Assembly (NCBI RefSeq): GCF_027580225.2
Contig: NC_073337.2
Span: forward strand, 11,087,501-11,151,500
Direction of reading: 5' to 3'
DNA length: 64,000 nucleotides
Source: Misgurnus anguillicaudatus
Lineage: Eukaryota; Chordata; Actinopteri; Cypriniformes; Cobitidae
Below, piece after piece: positions 24,097-33,600 of this stretch. Within the stretch, counting starts at the first letter, position 1. Each line of letters starts with the position of its first letter. The position numbers and the translations under genes are program-made. Under the pieces are notes generated by a model that did no database searches, was not told the DNA's origin, and saw only the letters and a program-made list of their open reading frames with translations.

Positions 24097-24600
24097 GTTA
24101 GGACCGTCACACATCCGAACAATAGCGAACAATCAGACCGAGATCGGACCTCCGAACCGAGCCCAACATTAACCAATGAGAGCCGTGCTGTCAGAGCTCA
24201 CGCGTCCCGTCCATCTGGAGCTAAGTTCGGTTCCGTGAGCTCTCGGTTCGGCTCTGCAGGACGGGTGAATGATGGAGACGCACGGAGGTTCTTGTGAAGC
24301 GCAGCAGCGGGTTTCTGTCTCCGGGCTCGCGCTCAAATCCTGCTCAGTTCCCTAACTAGACTGCACACTGAGAAGAAGGGTTTGACAAGCATCAGCCCGT
24401 ACTGATCCCAACGACGCATATGGAGTCCAAAGAATGATTTCGTGCTGATTCCGGACCTGTATGTGATGAGTGTGTCAGTACAAAGTTAAAGCATGCGGTC
24501 TTCTATCTAGGGGACTCGGTAGGGTTTGAGACAAAGCCGTCTGTCGCCCCGCCCTGAATCCCTGAACACAAGAGGTCTGTATCTCATCACATGAGCAAAC
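24097..24600 (-). promoter_or_regulatory. ptpro upstream region, CpG-rich
   Basis: Directly upstream of the ptpro signal-peptide exon the sequence becomes CG-rich (TTCGGTTCCGTGAGCTCTCG and neighbours) compared with its AT-rich surroundings, as expected for a promoter/5' UTR. No TATA box or start site can be fixed. Confidence 0.4.
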
Positions 24601-25132
24601 CTGCTTTAACATCGTCACTCTGTATTCCGTTACATTGAATTCCATCAGCGTTTCATGACAGAAATCATCTTTAATTTAATCTTTTCTCTCGAGTTTAACT
24701 TCCCATAAGCTCATTTAATCATTAACATTTCCTTTCTCACACATTAGAATAAATAATTAAGTATGAACACATTACATGTGAATGTCCAGTATATAAATGA
24801 AAACCAGAAACACATTACATTAAGAACATTTTATATATGTGAAGAGTTAAAGGGGTCATGTAATGAGATTTTTTTTAAAGATGTAAAATAAATCTTTGGT
24901 GTCATCAAGGTGCGTATGTAAAGTTTTAGCTCAAAATACCCCACAGATTTATTATAGCATGTTAAAATTGCCACTTTGTAGTTGTGATCAAAAATGTGCC
25001 ATTTTTGGGTGTGTCCTTTAAAATGCAAATGAGCTGATGAAATGCAAGCACTAATCGCAATAGAGACAGAGCACAGCGAGTCATAAATTTGCATAACTGC
25101 GCTCTGTCTCTATGATGGTCGTTTGTTAAAAT

Positions 25133-25893
25133 TAGGGATGCACCGAATCCAGGATTTGGATTCAGCCAAATACTGGGCTTTCTGACGGGGTTCAGTTTCG
25201 GTCGAATCTTAAATTTTTTTCCACCGAACTGACGCAGCCATTGATTACGTAAAGGTGTTTACATGTGGACCGTTCAAATGTATTAGGCTGTGAGAATCTG
25301 AAAATGGAACTCGTAAGCAAAAAAGTTTTCAAGAAGGCGATTCAAGTCGGGCTACATGTTCAATTTGCAATGCCGATTTGTCTTGTGGTGGCAAGGACCC
25401 TAAGCAGTACACAACATTGCGGCTGTTAAAACATTTGCGACTAAAACATCCAAAAGAATACAAGTTGTGCATGAAGGAATCTACAGACAGCAGCCAAAAT
25501 GCAGCAATCTCAGGTACAGCAGAGGAAGGACATTCGTTCCCACACTTGCAACCGGCTGTAACCTGTTAATGCAGAGCGTCTTCCATAATATTTTTCGTAA
25601 TATTTGGCTACTGTTCTAATCGTAGCCTAGCCTACTGTTATAAACAAAAAAACTAAACAGCCTATATCCATGTTTATTGAGTAAATGTTTAATAACATTA
25701 ATTTCAGTCACTAAACAAAAGAAAAAAAAGAAAAAAAATTGTTGCACTTTTATTGAAAGGTTTTGTTTTGTACTTGGGTAAGCATAGGCTTATGGTAATT
25801 GTCAAAATAGTTTTTCCCATTTGTCATCCTGGCATAATGTTGCCTATTCGGTATTCGGCTGAACCAAAAAAATCTAGATTTGACGAATCACTA
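25133..25893 (+). mobile_element. Truncated hAT with BED zinc finger remnant
   Basis: Left TAGGGATGCACCGAATCC; the right end has decayed (AATCTAGATTTGACGAATCA then CTA). Exact duplications GTTAAAAT (25125-25132, 25894-25901) prove the borders. It keeps a BED-type finger but no catalytic domain. Confidence 0.78.
25345..25569 (+). pseudogene. hAT transposase remnant: BED zinc finger only
   Basis: The frame reads ATCSICNADLSCGGKDPKQY followed by TTLRLLKHLRLKHPKEY, a C-x2-C then H-x4-H BED finger as found at the N-terminus of ZBED/hAT transposases. The frame stops at 25567-25569 soon after the finger, and no dimerisation or DDE region follows. An internally deleted copy, not a host gene. Confidence 0.65.
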
Positions 25894-26194
25894 GTTAAAA
25901 TTGAAACTCAAATGTGCTGTCAATTATGTATTTCTCTCTCTCTCTCTGCACTAAATGACAGTGCCATGATTAGATGCAGATTAAGGGGTGGTATTATTGT
26001 AATAAGACTATATGTCACAAAACGGACAAAATCTGAACGACCTAATTTTTCACATGCTTACAGAGAATGGTTTACCAAAACTAAGTTACTGGGATGTTCT
26101 TTTTCACATTTTCTAGGTTGATAGAAGCACTGGGGACCCAATTATAGCACTTGGAAAAAAGTCAGATTTTCATTATATGACCCCTTTAAACACA

Positions 26195-26202
26195 CACGCA
26201 CA

Positions 26203-26258
<56 letters not shown>
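26195..26258. repeat. (CA)n microsatellite
   Basis: About 64 bases of CA repeats with CACG interruptions, directly after the TTAA element. Confidence 0.9.
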
Positions 26259-26259
<1 letters not shown>

Positions 26260-26884
26260 TCAACATGATGATATTGTTATATTGTTTAGATATCTGATTT
26301 ATTACTTCAGACCTGCCTTTCAGAAGCTACCTATGATATGTTCACCAAAAGTCAAACATTTATTAAATAATAATTTAAGAATGCATACAGATTAAATAAA
26401 CCATAAAAACAATACTTAATCATCCAGCAGGATCATAGACTATTAAGAATCATGGCTTTTGATGTGGGTTATTTTTGTTAATTCAGTTGTTATTTTGTGT
26501 TTTAGACTAAATGTAGTGTAATCTGTTATGTACAACAGCTTGCTTAGACTAGTACTAAATTCTTCTTATTTCTCCTGAATTATCCACATTTTCCGCTGCA
26601 AGGTGTATAAACTTATGACCTCAACTGTTAGATCAGACAGACAAACAGACAGATGAGAATACAGCAGGGCCAGAGAGACAGACAGATCAGACAGACAGAT
26701 GCAGGCTGCTGCCTCTTACCAGCAACAGAAGAGCAATGGAGTCGTTGGCCAATCACACTAAAACTTGCCTTCTTTCTTTTTTTCTCTCAGATTAAAGCTG
26801 GGCTGTGATTGGCTGATGAGCTTCTCCAGGGTGATGGAATGTGCACAAAGGATTTCCCTGATGGACTTCAATGTACAGCAGCAC

Positions 26885-26887
<3 letters not shown>

Positions 26888-26970
<83 letters not shown>
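26888..26970. repeat. (CA)n microsatellite
   Basis: About 83 bases of uninterrupted CA. Frames reading through it on either strand are artefacts. Confidence 0.92.
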
Positions 26971-26971
<1 letters not shown>

Positions 26972-27228
26972 TATAATGCTGTAGCATTTTATTATATGAT
27001 ATTATGATAATTCTGACACTAAGGAGCTTATAATCAAAGTAATAGTTGACTTTGTGTTACTGAACGACTAAACCATGAATACAATCCAATAAATACAAAC
27101 AATTAATACTGTGTTGTATGTGTGTATGCAGCTGCAGTAAATGCGCATTTTGTGCGTGTGTGTTCTGCCATCTAGTGGTCCAATATAAAATTGACTGCAC
27201 TAAATATGTTTAATTCATTGTCTACTTA

Positions 27229-28033
27229 CAGTTTTTTTCGATTGCTAAACAACAGTGGGCACAACTGGAGCTACATGTGCAAAACTCTAACTACAGTCTG
27301 CACTACCAAAAGTCACCTGAGCACAACTCTTAAAACATGGCTCAAAACAGCTCCGTGCAGCCAAACACTAAACACAACCATCACTGAGATAACACACACT
27401 GTCACTCAGAACACACTGAGAGGAAAAACACTAACATCAAACATCAATACACAAAATACTAACTTTATATCTTTACAGTTTTAACAATTTCAGTGATGTC
27501 ACACCAAGTAATGTTTTCTTTAAAGAATGATTTATTTATTGATTTATCACATTATTTTTTTTAGAACATCATAATTTTTTAAGGTAAATGAAAATTAGCA
27601 GTTTGCTTCAGTTGTCTGCAGTAATTTACAGAATTACAGTAATGAGAAAAAAGGGAGAAACTTAAAGTACATGAAAGGTAATATTTTATATATATGAAAT
27701 ATATATATGAAATTGGAATTTATATTTATATGAAATTGCAATCAGCAGTGTTTGAAAGGCACAAGGCTGAAATCTTTTCTGTTTTGAATGTGTGGTTCAC
27801 AGTTTTGACAGCAGCGTGTTAGCATTTGAACAAAGTGCTGTAAATCCACAGTGTTGTGCAGGTTGTGGTTAAAGTCATGGGATAAGTGTGTAAAGTTTTG
27901 AAAACTGTGTTCAAGCAATGAAAAACGAACTAGAGTTTGGTCCACATGAACTGCTGCTGTGCAGACTGTAGTTAGAGTTTTGCACATGTGACTCCAGTTG
28001 TGCCCACTGGCGTTTAGCAATCGAAAAAAACTG
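27229..28033. mobile_element. Mariner-type non-autonomous element, CAGTTTTTTTCGATTGC ends
   Basis: Left CAGTTTTTTTCGATTGCTAA and right TTAGCAATCGAAAAAAACTG are near-perfect inverses between TA dinucleotides (27227-27228, 28034-28035). Arms of about 90 bases (CACATGTGCAAAACTCTAAC) are inverted copies. Related by its ends to the decayed element at 55.56-59.11 kb. Confidence 0.72.
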
Positions 28034-28681
28034 TATTATAAGTGATATATCATTATTTATTTATCTTGGCTGTGAAAATGATAATTGTGTTGTGTGGGTT
28101 TATAGTGGTTATGTAACCACCGGAACAAACCAGAAGACTTCAAACGAAACTACAGTTAATTGAGGCAAATAACGCGAAGTTTATTCGCAATACGTTAAGC
28201 TATTTTATGTCGTGTTGATATCATCATACTAATTTCTTTAATTTGATCAAATATACCGAGACAAACTTACCACGAAACGTCACAATTTTAAATATTTTTT
28301 TGTACATAAAACGTTTACCCGGTTTCCTGTCGCACGTGACGTCACTTCATGCAAGGCTATGCTATGCAATTAATTAACTTTTTTTAAATAAAAGATTGAC
28401 CGAATGAAAAATGATATTGATATAAGAGGAAACATAAAAATGTAAAACAATAAGGACATTGCAACAGAAATAAAACGAAACGACATCTGCTTACAAAATT
28501 TAGCAATATTATTTATAAATACCCCCGTGCAATTTTTATATACATTTGGAAGAAAAAAACATTATATAATTTACTTGAATTATCAACTTTTTAATGCGAG
28601 TTTAAATCACACACACATAGTTGTGCGTTCTGCCTGTTCTTATCCAGTAGATGTCGCTGTTGCGTCACTGTTGATGGCGCG

Positions 28682-28811
28682 TGACGTCAGTGTGTAGGCG
28701 GACCCCTCACAGACACACGCACTGAATGTCTGATCTCTCAGCCGCATCCACACTCACGCCTCATTCTCATCCTCATCATCAGATCTGGTGTGATCTCTGC
28801 AGGATCTCACG
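28682..28811 (+). promoter_or_regulatory. rerg: rerg promoter and non-coding first exon (donor after 28811)
   Basis: A perfect CRE octamer TGACGTCA (28682-28689) precedes a C-rich leader ending CACG|GTAAGCG, a strong splice donor at 28811/28812. No ATG-initiated coding exon fits here, so it is read as the 5' UTR exon spliced to 30496. The true start site is unknown; the exon probably begins near 28700. Two more perfect CREs lie at 28337-28344 (overlapping an E-box, CACGTG) and 29003-29010. Confidence 0.5.
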
Positions 28812-29751
28812 GTAAGCGCGCACTTTTACTGCTCACACACACACGCGCACACACACACAAGTTTATAAACACTGTAGAAAAATTTAAATAGGCAAACATT
28901 AAGAGTCAATGACATGTGACATATCACCGTACTATTTAAATGACATATCATAATATAACTGACATAATGACGGACGCTGTTATTGCATCACAACCATGGT
29001 GGTGACGTCACTGTTGCTATAAATACGTGTGTTATGTTCATATGCATTACTGGACAGATGATGATTCTGTTGATGTAAACTTTGATATTTAATGAGAAAA
29101 TGCTTGTGCTGTCATGTAAGTGTCATTGATAAAGGTCACGTGACTGCATCATATCACATTTACTGTACATCACATTTGTATCTGTATGAAATGAAATTAT
29201 TTCAATGGGCAGTTATTATTGTAGGAATCAGTGTTGTTGAGTATCTTATTTTGAGACATTACCATGATAAAAAAAACTTCATGATATAAATGCATTTTGA
29301 GAAAGGAATAAAAACGTTTTTAGTCCGATATTGATTGTTTTGTTTTGAGTCTCACAACGTTGTGTGTTTGTCAGCATCATCCACCTCAAACCCCTTCAGT
29401 TCACAAGTGTTCAGTTTAAGAGCTTTAAACATCAGAATCTGATCAGTAATCTGTACAGACACACTTGGCAAATAGACGGCATTCATACAGTACTTCAAAC
29501 CTCTGCCTGTACACAACTCTACCATATAAGGACCCTGTGTAAGACTAAAGACCCTCAGGACTCAATTTGAGCACATGAATGACAGCTGATTTAAATGATT
29601 ACATATCAAACAAATGACTCACAGAACAAAATCTGACCAATAAAATATTTCTCAACTGACAAAACTAGAAATGTGATGTTTTTCAATGTGCTAGGAGCAT
29701 AGAAATGTATGTTTGTGTTGTTAGTTCTCTATAAGCGTTGGTTAATCTACG

Positions 29752-30428
29752 TTATACCACGGGTCTGTTGAATGCTTTATTCAGATTGGTTGAGAAATGT
29801 TGACAGGTACGCATTATTTTTCATTTTTAACGCACACCTGACCTGTCAAATGTCTTAAAATAACCACCAAAGCAATGTCTTTGGTAACCATGGTATAAGA
29901 GGAATAATTGACTCCGGTCCTTTGAATTATTAGAAATAATGCACACGTCGTGCCACATTGCCACCTAGAGTGTGCATTATTTTCGAATAATTCAACAGCC
30001 AGTCGTCAATTATTTCGTACATATCAGGAATTTAACTGCCTCATACACATGAATCAACTGATTCAGTTAAATTCATGATATATATATAATAACAAATATA
30101 TGTATAATTAATAATACAATATAATAATTATAATATAATATATGTATATAAGTAAGGAATAATTGACGACGGGTCGTTGAATATAATAAAATAATAATGC
30201 ACATCCAAGGTGGTAATGTGGCATGACGCAAAGCGCGGGTGTGCATTATTTTCAAATAATTTAAAGGTCAATTATTCCTCTTAAACCATGGTTACCACAA
30301 AAATTGCTTTGGTGCCTATTTTTAAGACATTTAAACAGTTACGTGTGCGGTTTACAGAAAAATAATCAACACCCATGGAACATTTCTCAGCCAATAAGAA
30401 GAAAGCATTCAACAGACCCGTGGTATAA
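29752..30428. mobile_element. 677-base MITE with ~250-base inverted arms
   Basis: TTATACCACGGGTCTGTTGA at the left is inverted at the right (AACAGACCCGTGGTATAA). Pairing continues inward through GGTAACCATGG and GAGGAATAATTGAC, so most of the element is one long hairpin. It lies 67 bases before the rerg second exon. Confidence 0.7.
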
Positions 30429-30495
30429 TAACAATTATATTATAATGACTGATGTTATGAATCTTACACTGTCTGTCATGTGTTGATGTTTTCAG

Positions 30496-30642
30496 CTGAC
30501 GATGGATTGCGGACAGTGTGACTACGGTCATTAATATCTGATCTGTGATTGGCTCGTTCTGTTTTTGTGGCTGCTGTCACCATGGCGAAGAGTCCAGAGG
30601 TGAAACTGGCAGTTTTTGGCAGAGCAGGAGTGGGCAAATCCG
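30496..30642 (+). CDS. rerg: rerg exon 2: 5' UTR tail and coding exon 1 (coding from 30582)
   Basis: Acceptor TGATGTTTTCAG at 30495, then 86 bases of leader containing the uORF, then ATG at 30582 encoding [20 protein letters not shown], which carries the whole P-loop. Donor G|GTAAGT. Confidence 0.92.
30502..30534 (+). promoter_or_regulatory. Upstream ORF in the rerg leader (MDCGQCDYGH)
   Basis: ATG at 30502 opens ten codons ending TAA at 30532-30534, 47 bases before the rerg start. A short uORF at this distance could lower main-ORF initiation. Its own context (ACG at -3 to -1, G at +4) is moderate. Function is inference. Confidence 0.5.
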
Positions 30643-33600
30643 GTAAGTCTGTGTGTTTGTGTGTGTGTCTGGTTGGATCACTAAAGTTTAAAAAAGTCAC
30701 ACAAAAATCAAGGTCTTCAATGGTGTAGGCAAGAGCATGTGGTTTGTTGGACTGGCTTTTGATTCAATGTCACTGGTTTGAAATGAATCCGCCTTTTGCT
30801 GTTATCACTCTTCTTATCACATCGAAAAGAGATTTATTTTCAATAAAAACTAATAAAATGTTTGAAAAGTAGAAGTAAAGTGCCTAAAGAGTGTTTATTA
30901 AGATGAAAAGTATTTTATTGATTATGTTTAGGGGTCGGTGTAGGAAGGGATTTTAATATTGCACATCGCTAAGAAAATCCAGATATTGCACTTAGTGGAA
31001 ATAGCCGCTGCCAATGTTTTTGTCTGTTGTCAGTTTAATCTTAATGGGTGAATCAAATATCAGTGACAAAGATGTTGGGTTGTGTCCTGAAATAAGAGAA
31101 ATAAACTTCAGATGATATACTGTAAACACAATAGGATTAAATAAAACGTTAGGAATGTTCAGCGGAATGTGATGTTATTTGTAAAATAAACACGAGGAGG
31201 TTATATTTCCAGTAGTGTGAAGAGTTTTTTATGGTCTCTATGGTCTAAAGTAAAGCAGATCATATTGTGTTTTAACTTCAGTTGATGATTGACGGATAAA
31301 CTTTGGCTTCATTGTTTTCTGCTACAGAAATCGTTTGTTCTTTAGTTGTTTTGAGAAGCATTGAGAGCTGCTAGAAGATAAAGCAGCTGATCATTTCATT
31401 GACACACAGGAGATCTCTTAAATATCTCTGTCTGTTTCTCTAGACAACAATGAAACTAAATAAAGATCAAATGTAAAGTGTTCTGCTTCTCAGATAAAGA
31501 CACACAACATCTCATCCCATCACAGTAAGCCTTCACTACTGCTGTTTTATATTCATGCTGTTTTTTCTCTGACATTCTCTGAATGTTCAGATTTGTTGTT
31601 TTCAGTGTAATAAACAATCAGTGTTGATCACACCTTTTTTTCTTAAGGTGTGTTTGTTAAATTGATCACATATTGGTTTATGTTTTATTACTGAGGGTTT
31701 CAGAAATGCCTCTAACACAGCAAAGGTTGGCAAATCTAATGAGCGGTGCTTTGTTTTATCAGGGATAGATTAAATAAACCCATGTGCCCTTATCAGTGAC
31801 CGTAGGGTCAGATCCCTGTCTGATGGTCTTAAATCACTCTGAATAATCATTTAAAGAAAGATCAATGTTTCTGTGACTCTGATGATTTGTTTGTGAGAAT
31901 TGCTCAGTTCTTACATGAAGCATTGAAAAAATCCAATTATTTGTGTTATGGAGGTTACTCAGTTATTCAGTAGAGACACTGTTTAATACTCACAGATGAC
32001 AGGAGAAAATAACACAACTAAACATACAGACCTAAAACATTCAGACCACCAAAGATCAGCAGGAAAATGTGACTTTATTAATATAAGACCTCTCATCAGA
32101 AGAGATACAACTGAACTAAACCACAGAGGATCTGTCTGTTTTTCTCTCTCTGTATCTGTCTGTCTGTATTTTGCAAGAAACATACAGATTGTAAAAATGA
32201 AGCAGAATAGTGTAGATGGTGAAAGGGGGAGAGTTTCTTCAGTCATGGGTCAAATACAAGCGCTGGAGTAGCTATTTTACTTTCAAAGAGTTGAAACAAC
32301 TTGAGTTGTGTCAACTGAAGAAATAAAAAAGGGTAGAGTTTTAATGGTCATAGGAGAAATAAATGAATTAAAAATTATTTTCATAAATGTATATGCTCCA
32401 AATAATGGATCAGATTGTGTGGAATTGTTTAGAAAATTGCAGAGTGCAATAAGAAAATGTGACAATGATTCTTGCATAATAATGTGTGGGGATTGGAATT
32501 GCACCAAAAATTTTCTTTTAGAGGAGTCTCACTCACTGTCTAGTAATGCTCTTTCTAATATCATTAAAGAGTTTATGTTAATGGATGTGTGGTGGAATAT
32601 GAATTAGACAACCAGATAGTACGGTGGCCTTGAAGTGCAAAAATAAATTACAATGGTAAATTACTTATTTACAAGATTAAAAACAAATTTACAAGTTTTT
32701 TAACACATTTACAAGTTTTTTAACAAATGTACAAATTTTTAAACAAATGTACAATGAGTGAATAAATGTACAAGTTCTTTTCAACAAATTTACAATGAGC
32801 GAACAAAATTACAAGTTTTTTAACAAATTTACAATAAGTGAACAAATTTACAAGTTTTTTTTAACAAATTTACAAGTATTTATTAAACAAATTTACAACG
32901 AGCGAACAAATTTACAAGTTTTTTTAACACATTTACAAGTTTTTTAACAAATGTACAAGTTTTTAAACAAATGTACAATGAGTGAATAAATGTACACATT
33001 TTTTTAACAAATTTACAATGAGCGAACAAAATTACAAGTTTTTTAACAAATTTACAATAAGTGAACAAATTTACAAGTTTTTTTTAACAAATTTACAAGT
33101 ATTTATTAAACAAATTTACAACGAGCGAACAAATTTACAAGTTTTTTTTAACACATTTACAAGTTTTTTAACAAATGTACAAGTTTTTAAACAAATGTAC
33201 AATGAGTGAATAAATGTACACATTTTTTTAACAAATTTACAATGAGCGAACAAAATTACAAGTTTTTTAACAAATTTACAATAAGCGAACAAATTTACAA
33301 GTTTTATAAAACATTTACAAGTTTTTTAACAAATGTACAAGTTTTTAAACAAATGCACAATGAGTGAATAAATGTACAAGTTTTTTTAACAAATTTACAA
33401 TGAGCGAACAAAATTACAAGTTTTTTAACAAATTTACAATAAGTGAACAAATGTACAAGTTTTTAAAACAAATTTAGAAGTATTTAAACAAATTTACAAT
33501 GAGCGAACAAATTTACAAGTTTTTTAACACATTTACAAGTTTTTTAACAAATGTACAAGTTTTTTAACAAATGTACAAGTTTTTTTAACAAATGTACAAT

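Larger units (their letters stand above)
24847..26189. mobile_element. TTAA-target MITE family A, copy 1, carrying a hAT
   Basis: Left TTAAAGGGGTCATGTAATGA, right ATTATATGACCCCTTTAA. The interior has AAGTTTTAGCTCAAAATACC near the left and GAAGCACTGGGGACCCAATT near the right. Both blocks recur in the element at 34797-36586, so these are two copies of one family. A hAT at 25133-25893 interrupts it. Confidence 0.75.

Noticed and set aside
30720..30800. Possible tRNA-derived SINE near TGGTTTGAAATGAATCC
   Set aside because: Only a weak box B-like resemblance; no box A or tail.
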